NCBI GenBank assembly: GCA_022495995.1
Contig: JAFEMH010001362.1
Coordinates: forward strand, 422,349-486,348
Source of the DNA: Adenophora triphylla var. japonica
Lineage: Eukaryota; Streptophyta; Magnoliopsida; Asterales; Campanulaceae
Length of the DNA stretch: 64,000 bases
Reading direction: 5' to 3'
The position numbers were made by a program, and so were the translations under genes. How positions within the stretch are numbered: position 1 is the stretch's first letter; every line of letters starts with the position of its first letter. Shown in pieces: positions 21,384-31,984 of this stretch. The notes under the pieces are model-generated. The model worked only from the letters and a program-made list of their open reading frames with translations. It was not told the DNA's origin and did no database searches.

Positions 21384-21510
21384 GGGCACGAATCATGCCC
21401 TATGGCACGACTCGTGCCACTTAAACACCCCCTCTGATACATTCGTCCCACAGGGCACGACTCTTCCACATTGAGGGGACAGCTCGTGCCACAGGGCACG
21501 ACTCGTGCCC
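21384..21510. repeat. Cluster of GGCACGACTCGTGCC palindromes in LTR B
   Basis: Within 127 bases there are GGGCACGAATCATGCCC (21384-21400), GGCACGACTCGTGCC (21404-21418), a broken half (about 21453) and GGGCACGACTCGTGCCC (21494-21510). Each is a near-perfect dyad. The cluster is kept in B' at 58695-58818. The function is unknown; it may be a hairpin or a binding site. Confidence 0.75.
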
Positions 21511-22496
21511 TTCCCCAGAAAATCAGAATAGAGCCACAAACTTCAGCAAACCAAACAAAAATGTTATATACTCATTTCCTCTGTTTCTTAAGTCCCAAAA
21601 TAGTCACCAAACCTCACCCTAACTTATACCAAACCATTCCATACTCATTCCTATTCATTTCAACCCTAAGCAAAATATACCCAATCCATTTCCAACCACA
21701 TTAACAAGTCCCAAAAGACCATGCACATATATATAACCACTACTCTACCATTAACCATAATTTTAGTACTATCCTTTCAACTTAAACAACCCTAACATAA
21801 TCAAATCTAACTTCCACTCATTCAATTTCATTTCCAACTCAAAAGAAAATATTTCAAAAATGCCAAAACAATTTATATAACAACAACATCCAATTTAATC
21901 TTGAATGAGCAAGAATTGGAAGGAAATCATAATAACTTACCAAATTAATTCGAAAATAAGAAAATATTTTTCCGGATAGATGAAATCCCCTCGGCTTCAC
22001 GAACAATAATACGAAGACAGATCGAAAAACGGAAAGGAAATGAATTTACTATGAATTTAGGAAGGAAGAGTTAGGGTTTGGTTTCCATGGAAAGGATGAA
22101 GGCAAATTCCAAGCCGATGAACAATAAAATGAAGCTTCCCTCATAATTCCAAGGATAAACATTTCAACTTTTCACCTAAGCTCCTCTAAGGCCTTAGACA
22201 ATACAACTAACACCCTTAGGATTCCACTATTACACTAAAGCACCTCAACACTTATAAACTTTTTATTTAAATTTCAATTATTATAATTTTCACTACACAT
22301 TTCATATTTATTTAATTTGAAAATAAATAATTAAATTTTATTTATTAACATCATAAAATTCACATAAGTTATCAAATATTAAAATTGAACACATAAAACT
22401 TAACAATTAGCATGAAAGGCATAAATGAGATATTACACCCCCAACCCCACGTGCTCAACATGTGCTAAAATGGTGCCTAGGATTGGGTCGTGACAG

Positions 22497-23110
22497 TTAT
22501 GCTGAAAGGAAAGTGGTTCAAGTACGAATCTCAGTCAACATGTTTGGTTGCGAAAAGCAATAAGGGCCAGGATATGAGGAAGAAGGGTTCTTGCCGAAAG
22601 GGTCCAAGACCTGGAGATTTCTGTAATTACTGCATGGAGAACGGACATTGGAAATCTGAATGTCCCGAGAAGAAGAAGAGCGAGCACTTTGAGTCAACTG
22701 TTGTTGTAGAAGATGACGATCTGGATGATTCTGCCCGAGCAACCGAAGAAGACACACGCATGAGAGATGCATGGATTATTGATTATGGGCTTCTTATAAC
22801 GTGTATTTGCGTAGAGAGTGGTTTGCAATGTACTAGCAGGTAGATGGCGCCGATAATTATATGGCTAATGATTTTGTCTGTCGGGTGGTTGGCATAGGCT
22901 CCATAAGGGTGCAGACTTTTGGTGGTAAGTTATATACATTGAACAAGGTTAGACACAGTCCTAAGTAATAAAGAATCTGATATCTCTTAGTTTCAAAGGT
23001 TAAGCTGGAGGTCTGAATGTCTACAAGGGTTCAAATGTGATTCTAAAAGGGGTAACATGAGGTTCCTTGCATGTCCTCCAAGGTTCTACGTTTTTTGGCT
23101 CGAGTGTCGG
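22497..23110 (+). pseudogene. Ty1/copia gag-protease relic
   Basis: Beginning right at the LTR B edge, the plus strand encodes the end of a copia Gag with a zinc knuckle (CNYCMENGHWKSEC, near 22630), an acidic linker, and the protease start AWIIDYG (near 22770; the Ser or Thr and Gly of the catalytic motif are altered). After a frameshift at about 22845 come MANDFVCRVVGIGS and FGGKLYTLNKVRHSP, then a trace of the pre-integrase block (near 23060). The stops leave it nonfunctional. Element B inserted into it; its 5' part would lie beyond B. Confidence 0.75.
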
Positions 23111-23849
23111 GCATCATACCATAAAGAGAATGTGAAAGACACATATGAATAAATAATGCTATATTGATTCGTGTGGGAGTGTTGACAAACATATAGAGTA
23201 GTGAATTACTCTAGGAGGGAGAAATTCGAGCAAGCCACATTCAATAAGTTGGCACACACAGCGTAAATCTGCTCGGGATAAAGTGGAGATGACTCAAGTA
23301 TCCTATGTTAACGCAACACTAGCTCTGTATCTGAGAAGTGAAGAGAGAATCGAAGAGAAGTCGTTGAGTACTGTTGAGGTTCTAGTGATATGGTCACTTT
23401 CTCTGTTTTGGTTAGCAAAGGTTTAGCTGATATAAATACTCTTATCCCCTAGCATTGCTAAGTAGTAATTTTCTATAGATTATTACTCATCTATAGATAG
23501 TTAATATTGGTCATTGGTTTCTCACTCCAGGGTGCACATCTGTTATCTGTTCTAGTGATTCAGAAAATCGTGCACATAGTTGAGATATGTAATATGTTCT
23601 TGGATTTGCTAATATTAATATTATATGTTTTACCTCTGCTATTGGACTAGCCAAGTTAGTGAACCACCTAAATCTATGTGTTCTTGCAATTGTATTCATT
23701 ATTATATGCTGTCTTTTCTGCTTTGTTTCAACATTTGTCATTAGACAAAAGATTTTTATTTTAAAATTTCATGATAAAATGTTTTGTATATTCATGTCTT
23801 TCCAGTTATACCCTCTCTTTAATTATCTGTTTTTATTGATGTAAAATAA
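23111..23849. other. Unassigned filler DNA
   Basis: About 740 bases with no convincing ORF. The first 250 may be further copia relic, but I cannot align it by eye. The rest is AT-rich and holds nothing I recognise. Confidence 0.4.
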
Positions 23850-23851
23850 TA

Positions 23852-25037
23852 CTTCATCCGTCCCTAAATGAAATTCAAAATCTCATTTCAATTAGGGGTG
23901 TAAATGGTTCGGTTTTGTTCGGTCTCGGCCCATTTATAGACTGAACCACTAGTCATCAGTTTGGGAAAATTTCAGACCGAAGCGAACCCTGAAAAAGTCA
24001 AATCAAACCGAACCAAACCCCCCATGATTTGGTTCGGTTTGGTTCAAACTGCGGTTCCGTTTTGTGGTTCAAACCTTGATTTACATCGCGGTTCAAACCT
24101 TGGTTTACACCTCGGTTCAAACCTTGGTTTACACCTCGGTTCAAACCGTGGTTCAGAACGCTATCTAGACCGTAGTTCAGATCATAGTTAGACAACGTTT
24201 AAACCGTGATTAAAATCACGATTTGAACCATGCTTGATAACGCAACTCATTATCAAATTTATTTAAATCTTTCCTAATTATAAAGGAAGAGTAAGGGATG
24301 CGGGAGTTGAAGATAAAAGTTGAAGGAAAAAAGAGGCCGAAGGAAGAAAATATATTATATAATGTCGACCGGGCAAATAACTTGGTTAGTTATTTATCAC
24401 AATGAATATAATAAATGATGAAATTAATTTTGAATAAGATGAAAAACGGGGGGTTAGTGTTAGTATGATGTAATATAGGTTATTTTATTAATATAATGTA
24501 TATTAACATATGCGGTACGGTGGTTCGACCTATTGGTTTGATTTGATTGTTTGGTCCGATGGTTCGGTCCAGTGGTTTGATTTGACGGTTCAGTGGTTTG
24601 ATGGTTCGAGATCTGACAGTCTCAAACCACGATTTAGTTTGGTTTGGTTCGGTCTAGGAAGTCGGACCACAAATCAAATCGGACTATGTGGTTTGACGAT
24701 TTTTGAGATCGAAACAAACCATTTGTGCTTAAAAACTGAACCAAACTGAATAGTTTGGTTTGGTTCAATATCAAAACGCGATTTGAACAGAAGCGCTTAC
24801 ACTCCTAATTTCAATGGACACTCTGAAAATGTGTATTATTTTTTTTTTACATTTTAATGGCAAAAATCATAAATATTTTTGTTATCCACTTTTTAAATAT
24901 TTGGTTTTACGATAATAAAATGATTAGCGAATTTTTTTTAAAGGCATTTAGGGACAATTTCTTTAAAAAAAAAAACATTCATTTTAATACAAAATATTCT
25001 TGAATTCAGTCATTCGTTTAGAGGTAGAGGGAAGGAG
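23852..25037. mobile_element. Stowaway-like MITE split by a hAT insertion
   Basis: The 5' end reads TA-CTTCATCCGTCCCTAAAT and the 3' end GGTAGAGGGAAGGAG-TA. Removing the 915-base hAT element and one 8-base target copy leaves about 263 bases, a usual Stowaway size. The terminal repeats are only roughly similar, so the assignment is tentative. Confidence 0.45.
23893..24807. mobile_element. Non-autonomous hAT element with 8-bp target duplication
   Basis: The ends are TAGGGGTGTAAATGG and its inverted partner AGCGCTTACACTCCTA, flanked by a perfect 8-base duplication ATTTCAAT (23885-23892 and 24808-24815), the hallmark of hAT. The 915-base interior is made of GGTTCGGTTTGGTTC-type and GGTTCAAACC-type subrepeats in both orientations, with no transposase. 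Confidence 0.85.
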
Positions 25038-25073
25038 TATAAAACATATGAGGAATGTAATCCATTAAAATTA

Positions 25074-25332
25074 CTCCCTCTATCCCCTAATTAGTGTTCA
25101 TTTAAAAAAAAAATTATCACATATAATGAATGTCTTTTTTATTTTTTTGAAAATAACTTTGTCCCTAAATATACTTTTACCAAATTTTTGTACTAGTCTA
25201 TTTATACACGCAAAACTTAACGTTTAAAAGTAGATAATAAGATTATTTATGGATATTTTCCATTTAGTTGTATGAAAAATAGAAATTTTCAAAATGTCCT
25301 CTATAATAAAATTTAGATATTCATTGCCAAAA
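25074..25332. mobile_element. MITE-like sequence (left part)
   Basis: TA at 25072-25073 followed by CTCCCTCTATCCCC, a Stowaway-type terminus, and AT-rich sequence. A possible right end (TTCGTTTAGTAATAAAGGGA, about 25976-25995) lies beyond the 632-base element that follows, which may have inserted into it. Confidence 0.4.
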
Positions 25333-25964
25333 TCTTATAAAAAACGCGTTTTTTCTTAAGCTCAAGAAAAAATGTGTTTTGTTTCTCCGTTGGTGCCAGT
25401 GTGTCAGTGTGCCAGTACATGTGTAACAAAGTGTCAGTGTTAGTGTAAAAGAGTGTCAGTGCATGTGTAACAAAGTGCCAGTGAAACGCCCTAGGGTGCA
25501 ATCGCCCCTTCCTAGGGCGCGATCGCCCCATTTCCACCGAACGGCACCGCGCCATCGCCCGAAGGATGGGCGCGATCGCTCCCTTTGTCCAGAAACTCAG
25601 TGTCAGTGCATCTGTACCAAAGTGCCAGTGTTAGTGTAAAAGAGTGTCAGTGTGAAGATTGTCAGTGCATCCAAGGATGGGCGCGATCGCTCCCTTTGTC
25701 CAGAAACTCAGTGTCAGTGCATGTGTAACAAAAGGCCAGTGCATGTGTATTAAAGTGTCAGTGCTAGTGTAAAAGAGTGCCAGTGTGAAGAATGTCAGCA
25801 TGTATATTAAGTGTCAGTATAAAAAGTGCGGTGCATGTGTAACAAAGTGTCAATGTTAGTATAAAAAAGTGCCAGTGTGAAAAAGTGTCGGTGCATGTAT
25901 TATTATGTGTCATTGTAAAATAGTTTTTTTCTTAAGCTTAAAAAAAAACGCGTTTTTTATAAGA
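25333..25964. mobile_element. 632-bp terminal-inverted-repeat element with minisatellite core
   Basis: Terminal inverted repeats of about 40 bases (25333-25372 and 25924-25964) begin TCTTATAAAAAACGCG and contain TTCTTAAGCT. The core is a loose array of GTGTCAGTG/GTGCCAGTG blocks with CATGTGTAACAAAGTG and TTAGTGTAAAAGAGTG. It also holds a GC-rich island with GGGCGCGATCGCTCCC (two copies about 110 bases apart, 25567 and 25678) and related GCGATCGC motifs. There is no ORF and no clear target duplication. I do not recognise the family. Confidence 0.6.
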
Positions 25965-26020
25965 CCAACTCATATTCGTTTAGTAATAAAGGGAATAATT
26001 ATTTGCATTGAATTATAATA

Positions 26021-26283
26021 CTCCCTCCGTCCCACCTCACTTAAGAAAACTTTCCATTTTGGGCGTCCCACTAATTTTAAGAATTCCCAAAATGGAAACC
26101 TTAAATCACTATTCTCTTCACTCATTCTCTATCCTAAATTATTTTAATACTCACAACACCATTATAATTTACTATTTCCTTCACTCATTCTCTCTCCTAT
26201 TTTTATTTACACTCACAATATTTACCTTTTTCTTAATTCCCGTACCATTTCAAAAATTCCTAAGTGAGGTGGGACGGAGGGAG
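26021..26283. mobile_element. Stowaway MITE, 263 bp
   Basis: Perfect terminal inverted repeats CTCCCTCCGTCCCACCTCAC and complement, flanked by TA duplications (26019-26020, 26284-26285). The interior has internal TTCACTCATTCTCT duplicates and no ORF. It is the classic layout of a Tc1/mariner-derived MITE. Confidence 0.85.
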
Positions 26284-26542
26284 TATTTTTTAATCATTGT
26301 GGTCAAAATAAGTGAGATAAGTAAAAATGGAAAATAGGTCCAATATACTCCCATCCGAGAGAGGGTACATTAATTAATTGCTAAGGCCACGTTTGTATTT
26401 TTGTTTTACCTCTTATTTATCTTTTATTCAGATCCAGTTTCTTAAACTTTCAGACATTAAAAAATCAGATTCTTTGTTTTTTTTTTCTGGTTTAGATCTG
26501 AGTGTGTCTTAATGTTCTTATTTTTCGGACCCAAAAATAATA

Positions 26543-26752
26543 CTCCCTCCTTCCAAAATGTTTGTCCCATTTGATTTTTTTATTGAACTTTTACCACAAA
26601 TATATGACAATTTAATTATGTTCATGAAATTCTAAAAATTCCTATTGATTCACCATTAATAATATTATCAACAATAACTTTTAGAATTTCATGAACATGA
26701 GTAATCTCTCATAAATACGTGGTCAAAGTTCAACAAAAAAGTCAAATAGGAC
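26543..26752. mobile_element. MITE cut by insertion of element C
   Basis: TA, then CTCCCTCCTTCCAAAATG and TTTGTCCCATTTGA at the left. The right arm GTTCAAC...GTCAAATAGGAC stops exactly at the LTR C start (26753), before the expected complement of the left terminus. The missing 25 bases should follow the 3' LTR of C, but are not found in the window. Confidence 0.6.
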
Positions 26753-27509
26753 TGAACGATATAAACCGGATACGAACATGGGCTTGTTCGAGCTGGGCCT
26801 AATTGGATTGGGCCATGAATATTATCTAAATAGCCAAGTATCAGGGCCGAGTAAGGTCTTCCACGTATGCCGAGGAACGTTTACTTCGGCCTTATGACAC
26901 CACGCTTGGGCCGTCATGTCGCAAGTGATGAGGGGAGAAAAGTTCTTACCTCGGCATTTCATCACTATGACGAGGAAACAAAATCATTTACCCCGGCATA
27001 TATACTTGTCGGCCAATCACCAAATGACGAGGAAACAGAATCATTCACCTCGGCCTATTTGCCAAGGCCGAGGTAAAACATTTAAGTTCCTCGGCGTTCC
27101 GGTTAGCAGATTATACAGTCCTTATACAACAAGAATTGTACATTCATGATCCAATCAAGATTGTAACCAACCACACCACTTCAAGTCAAACAAGGACTCC
27201 TTAACAGATATAATTCTCATAGGATTATATCTTATCTCTTTACAAGTTTACTTCAACATGGATTCTATCAATCCATCCCTATAAATACAAGCCCCATGGC
27301 TCATAATTAGGTACATTACTTTTTACCTTGGGAAAACTCTGTCCATTTGTTTTCTCATATACAAACCGTGAACTTACTCTCACGCCGGAGGGCCTTTAGC
27401 CGGATCCGCCCCGGCTTAGTTTACGTGTTTTCTCTTATTTTCAGGCCTTGCAATCACCGGAGCAATCATCGCTTGGATTTGGGCTGTTTTGACGATTTTG
27501 GCATCATCA
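26753..27509 (+). repeat. 5' LTR of element C
   Basis: Starts TGAACGATATAAACC at 26753 and ends GCATCATCA at 27509, two bases before the PBS. It has a TATA box at 27280-27288 (CTATAAATA) and internal short repeats of the type ACGAGGAAACAGAATCATTC (26970-27065). The homology to the right-hand copy stops at the first base. Confidence 0.8.
27280..27288 (+). promoter_or_regulatory. TATA box of LTR C
   Basis: CTATAAATA, preceded by ATCCATCC and followed by CAAGCCCC, about 230 bases before the LTR end, the same spacing as in LTR B. Confidence 0.5.
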
Positions 27510-27511
27510 AT

Positions 27512-27529
27512 TGGTTCCATTGCCGGGAA
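27512..27529 (+). promoter_or_regulatory. Primer-binding site of element C (tRNA-Glu type)
   Basis: TGGTTCCATTGCCGGGAA, identical to the site in B and one mismatch from the complement of plant tRNA-Glu. It directly follows the LTR. Confidence 0.8.
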
Positions 27530-27871
27530 ATCGATTCAAACACCCTTTGTTTGGCCTGAAAAACGCTCGCTAAAAGCCAATTTTCTTGCCGGAATTATTC
27601 TCACATTGAACGGAATTTCTGGAAACCGCTTGGGCTCTATTCTTGAAACCGCCGGAATCTGCAAATTTCAACCTGAATTTACCCAGATTCCGTGGGAGGT
27701 GTTTTTGACGGGAAATTCCGCCCCAGTTGGCTTGAATTCTTTTGTGTTGAAAAAATCACAATTAGTTTTTTGTTGTGGTCAAAATTTGCCCTAATTTTGG
27801 CCATAAATTTGGTTCTATTGAAATTGTGATTTTTGGAGAATTCACACTTGGTAATTTGCTGTTGACTCACA
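27530..27871 (+). other. Leader of element C
   Basis: About 340 bases between PBS and gag ATG. An open frame crosses it (27489-27794) but starts inside the LTR and shows no protein features, so I treat it as untranslated. Confidence 0.5.
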
Positions 27872-29529
27872 ATGGAAGGACAGTTTACGAGTGTTACGGC
27901 TGAGGATCCCACCCAGGTGAATGGGGCGAACACTGGAGCCGAGGAGCTGCCTCCTCCTCCTCCTCTACCTCAGCCGGATGCCCCTCCTCCCCTCTCCATG
28001 ACCCTTCGTTCCAAGGGTCAGGTGAATGTCGAGGGAGAAGGTGCTGAGCTTCCTCGACCTACTCGTGCTCGCGGAAAGCAAGTGGCAAGGAAGAAAACAA
28101 AGAATGCCGACGCCGGTCAAGCAGGAGGAAGTCAACCCATTGACCGACGCTCTTTGTTACATAGGCAAATGGAGACATTACAAAGAATGTATGAAACACG
28201 AGGGCTCTCTTGCAATTGGACCCAGAGCATTCCATGGCTGAATTTATTAGGCCATCTCGTGGGCAACCCCTCGAAAAGGGACAGGATGAGCGGCGAGCTC
28301 CTCTCCTCAAAACCGGAGAACTACGAGGCAAGCTCCCAGAGAACCTACTTGTCCTCGGCATGACGGCAAGAAGAAGGACCGGAGTGGTTGACCGAGAAGC
28401 CACTTAACTCCCGGGGACGAGGAAGTAAATTCCGGGGACCTAAGAACGAGACTCGGCTGAGCAGGACGCCTTTGTCCCACGCTCGTCTCGTCGCTAGCCC
28501 CCTCGGCGTCCCACATCACCGCGAGCTCGTCGGCCAGGATTCTCCTCATCCTCGGCATATAGAGTTTGCTAGACCAAGGACCGGAACCGTACGGGATGAT
28601 ACTTGGTGGCCAAGACACAGGCGAAGCGTGATAAGGCCCCTTCCAAGCGGGACGACCAGGCGTGACGCGGAGCACGGTAGGGTGAATGATCGCCCCAAGG
28701 ACAAATCCGTCGAAGCTCCCAGCGAAGCACCCGCTCAAGCGGTGACAATGGAGTGGAAACCAAGCAATGGGAATTTGTTGAAGCAAGAGCTGGATGACAT
28801 GGAGAGGGGAAAGAAGTTCAATGACGATGATTATGGTAGGGCAACACGTCCATTCTCCTTGAGAATAACTGACTCCACCTAATCCCCACCTCAAACTCCA
28901 CTAATTTCGAAAAATACAATGGCACTGCGATGCAAAAGACCACGTGCGAGTTTTGAACAAACTATGAATCTCCTCACCACTAGCGATGACTGCTCATGTA
29001 AAGCTTTCGCGAGCACCTTCTCAGGAACGGCTTTGACTGGTTGTGAGCTTAAAAGAGGTAGCATCGATTCTTTGGAGAGGCATGAGGAGAATGTTCTTGG
29101 ACCACTTTGCTACACATTTGGTAAAGAGGAAGATAAGGTTGGCCGACTTGGCCAACATTGAGCGAGGAAAGGGAGAGACCACCCTCGGCTATTATAATCG
29201 ATTCGAAAAATGGCGGACCCGGGTTGAAGAGAGCCTCGGCGATAGGGAAGTCATTGTTTGTTTCAACTACGGCCTAAAATCTGGTCCCACTTGTTTATGA
29301 ACTCTCGGCCCGGGAACCTCAAACAAAGTCCGAACTATACAAGGTAGCTTATGCCATTTCCATGGGCGAGGACAAAACAAAGAAAAGGGGAGGCGACAAG
29401 ACGAAACGGAGGCGACGAGGCACTCGCCGAATGATAATGGAAACGGCGAGGGTTCCCGAAAGGGAAAAATAAAACAAGGAGCACGGAGAAGCTTGAATTC
29501 ACTCCTCTTACTAAACCCATCTCTACGAA
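27872..29529 (+). pseudogene. Gag of element C, N-terminal and capsid part
   Basis: The ATG at 27872 opens a Pro-rich N-terminus (ELPPPPPLPQPDAPP), then a basic stretch and MRKKTK-like Lys/Arg residues, up to a frameshift near 28210. Further fragments show the gag domain: FEQTMNLLTTSDD, CKAFASTFSGTALT (28940-29040) and, in the next frame, GYYNRFEKWRTRVEESLGDR (near 29190). At least four frame changes and a stop are present. The inverted copy C' has its ATG at 52738. It is a structural particle protein. Confidence 0.75.
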
Positions 29530-29532
29530 ATC

Positions 29533-30231
29533 ATGCAGCTGGTCAACCTTCCTCCACCTCATCCAATGACCAACAAGCCAAAATTCCCTCGTAACATGAA
29601 CAAATACTGTGATTTTCACAAAGACAACGGGCACACCACTGATGGCTGTTGGGCCCTCAAGAAAATAATCCAAAAATGGGTCGACGAGGGAAAGTTAGAT
29701 CGTTATGTCATGAAAAAAGACAATAAACGGAAGCAGAAGGAAGAGGAAAGTGAAGATGACGACAAAAGCGAGGATGAAGACCGCAGGCCCCCTAGGGCCG
29801 AGTTGCATGTGATACGGGAAGAGGTAACTTCTACCAGAAAACTAAGGGACCAGATCCACGAGCTGAGCAAAGTATACCATGTTCCTGCTTGGATCCATAA
29901 AGCAGAAGAGGTCATTAGTTTCTCTCCCAATGAGTTGGCTGGAAGCCGAGCAGCTCGTGAACAACCCTTGGTGATAAAGGGCAGATTAGACAATGTTGAA
30001 TCCGAAAGACTCCTCGTTGATACGGGGGCCTCCCGTGACATCCTATATTATTCAGCCTTCCAACAGATGGGCTTGAAAGACACCATGTTGGAACCTTATC
30101 ATGGAAGGCTAGAAGGATTCACCAATCACAAGGTGGGAGCCAAGGGAATTGTGGAGTTGGAACTTGAAGTCGGTGATAATCCCTTCTTAGCCAAAGCCAC
30201 AGTCAATTTCGTAGTCATGGATTTGACTAGC
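29533..30231 (+). CDS. Gag zinc knuckle and protease of element C, truncated
   Basis: Open for 233 codons up to the insertion point. It starts with the Pro-rich end of the gag domain, then the knuckle-like YCDFHKDNGHTTDGC (residues 35-49), a Lys/Glu/Asp-rich charged stretch (about 66-95), and the protease from about residue 140: ERLLVDTGASRDILYYSAF (catalytic Asp about residue 163), PYHGRLEGFTNHKVGAKG and NFVVMDLTS. The usual AILGRP-like end is missing because the LTR of A begins there. The last 15 codons of the reading frame belong to that LTR. Confidence 0.85.
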
Positions 30232-31965
30232 TGTAAGTGCTCCAATTTGAGCTTGTTAGAATTTTCGTTAGAAAATTAACGAAAGTTATAACATTCCTAA
30301 CAATTCCTAACATTCCTAACATTTCTAACAAAGTGAGGGCAAAATGGGCATTGTTATTTAAGGATAAACCAAGAAAAAGAATCAAAAAAGTGAAAGAAAT
30401 GGTCAAAAACCAAAAATAGAAATGGCTGGAACATAATCTGGCTGTTTAATTTAAAATTTAAAAAAGATTATTTCTTGTGTCCAAAGCCTGAAGCAGCATT
30501 TAATGAACAGTGCACGCGACCGATCCCATCCGCGTGGATAGGTTTGTAATTTTCAGAGGGCTATAAATTGAGCCCTCCAGTCACAAAAATAGAGAGGACC
30601 AAGAGCACAATTCACAGCATTTGGCGAAAATACTCGAGAAAACAGTGAGAATTCTCTAAGAATTGTCACCTTTTTCTCTTGAATCTTCCCAACTTTCACT
30701 CACTAAAATCAAACCCAAACACTCTTAAATTCAAGCCAAAGCCCCAAAATACAAAGAAGATAGGTATAACCTCCCTCTTCTTACCCTAAATCTCTCATCC
30801 ATGCATGCTTTTTTAAACTACAAAATGTAGTTCATTCATCTTCTTGTCTTAAGATCCAAGAAGATCACCATGGAAGTTCATCTCCATGGATGATCTTCTA
30901 CAAGGATCTACATTATTTTCAAAGTGTTCTTACTTTCTTGCAAAGAAAACACATTTTCAAAACCCTAAAAACCATTTTCAAGCACCAAATCTCATTTTCA
31001 AAGGATAAAATTCCCCTTCCCAAGCAAATGAAGTGCTTAGTCCTAATGTACCCCAAGGATGGTTTGGTATAGTTGATTCACCACTAAAATGTCAAGTGAT
31101 CACTAACCAAAACCTAGGGAAATGGGGACAAGCATGGATGCAAAAATCCCCTTTAAAATCATATTTTCTCTCTTGAGAAGTTGCTGTCCAGTAGCAATTT
31201 TCCAAGACCCCAGTCCATTGTCTTAATTTTTGGACACAGATAAACTTGGAATTTGGTGTTGACTACAAAACACTTTTTGTAGCAAACATCCAGAGATTTT
31301 ACTTTATTTTTTGGGTGAGTAAAACTCCTCTTTTCAAATTTTCTTTTAGAGGCCAGTTCATCAGCTTCTGGAAATCCAGATCTCATATCTGAGATTTCCA
31401 GAAGGTTTTGACCCCTCAAATCTTCTCCAAAATGGAAAATTCCATCGCACAAATCTTATTTAAGGTGTCTGGAATAACTTTCATTCTCTGAGTTTATCCA
31501 GATTATGAATTTTTTAAGACCCTTGAATCCATTTCAAAATCAAAGGTCCACTGCCTTTTTCATTCTGGCAGAAGTGACTCTCAAATTCAAAAGGTCTTTT
31601 GAGTACCAAATCTCAACCCAAAAATCTTCCAAAAAATCATGGGATCAGTTTAAAGTCTTAAAAAGACATCCCAATTTTTACTTTTCTGAGTTCCAACTTA
31701 TTTTGGCCAAAACACACACACACACACACACAAACGATTTTCAGCTTGGAAGACTCGTTTTACGAGGCATTCCGGGTGCACACTAACGTCCTTCCCGGCG
31801 TGTAACATGACCTCCAAACCCAAATCTCTAATCTCGGGCATTTTTCAAAGTTTTGGCCCTTAAAACAAAAATGGCGTGACGACTCCGTTCTTTTTCCGAG
31901 TTTTATTTGGTTTTTCAAAGAAACGCAAAAATCGATTTTTTCCCGCGAAATGACACATCATCACA
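30232..31965 (+). repeat. 5' LTR of element A (Ogre-like family)
   Basis: Starts TGTAAGTGCTCC and ends CATCATCACA, 1734 bases. It contains the TATA hairpin (30556-30577), a (CA)n tract at 31711-31730 and the GGCGTGACGACTCCG block near its end. It shares a specific short form (ACTCTTAAATTCAAGCC near 30723) with the LTR at 48519-50256 only, which pairs those two by descent. Confidence 0.85.
30528..30577 (+). promoter_or_regulatory. Core promoter of LTR A
   Basis: ATCCGCGTGGATAGG (30528-30542, an imperfect palindrome), then after 13 bases GAGGGCTATAAATTGAGCCC, where the TATA box lies in a potential hairpin loop (stem GAGGGCT/AGCCCTC, 30556-30577). Confidence 0.6.
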
Positions 31966-31966
31966 G

Positions 31967-31984
31967 TGGCGACTCCGCTGGGGA
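31967..31984 (+). promoter_or_regulatory. Primer-binding site of element A (tRNA-Arg)
   Basis: TGGCGACTCCGCTGGGGA one base after the LTR end. It is complementary to the 3' end of a plant tRNA-Arg, as known for Ogre elements. Confidence 0.85.

Larger units (their letters stand above)
12714..22495 (-). mobile_element. Ty3/gypsy element B (Tat/Retand-like), 5' part and most of pol
   Basis: The minus strand gives LTR (20078-22495), tRNA-Glu type PBS, gag starting 40 bases later, then PR-RT-RNaseH-IN to about 13837, a repeat array and the tail of an antisense ORF. At 12713/12714 it is broken by insertion of copy 1, so its 3' LTR is not in view. Reading frames are much better kept than in the neighbouring elements; most breaks are single in-frame stops. 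An inverted relative (B') starts at 57722. The outer flank at 22496 begins GTTAT, the candidate target duplication. Confidence 0.85.
20078..22495 (-). repeat. 5' LTR of element B
   Basis: A 2.4-kb LTR starts TGTCACGACCC at 22495 and ends GGCATCA at 20078. Its first 200 bases are AT-rich. It carries a cluster of GGCACGACTCGTGCC palindromes (21384-21510) and a TATA box CTATAAATA at 20309-20301. The LTR of B' (57722-60114) matches along its full length and starts at the same base, while the flanks differ. Confidence 0.85.
26753..30231 (+). mobile_element. Ty3/gypsy element C, 5' part, interrupted by element A
   Basis: LTR, tRNA-Glu type PBS, leader, gag and the start of pol in plus orientation. 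The protease frame is cut at 30231/30232 by the LTR of A. The protein sequence is close to that of B (same knuckle type and DTGASRDIL-like protease), but the LTR is different and only 0.76 kb. An inverted copy with the same A insertion lies at 50257-53891. Confidence 0.85.

Noticed and set aside
27489..27794. 101-codon ORF over the PBS and leader of element C
   Set aside because: It starts in the LTR, overlaps the PBS and has no protein features. It is broken in C'.
31505..31786. ORFs of 75-100 codons in the Ogre-like LTRs (also 32747-33010, 33080-33322, 49032-49337)
   Set aside because: The same LTR sequence is open by chance on either strand in several copies, and frames are not conserved among them.
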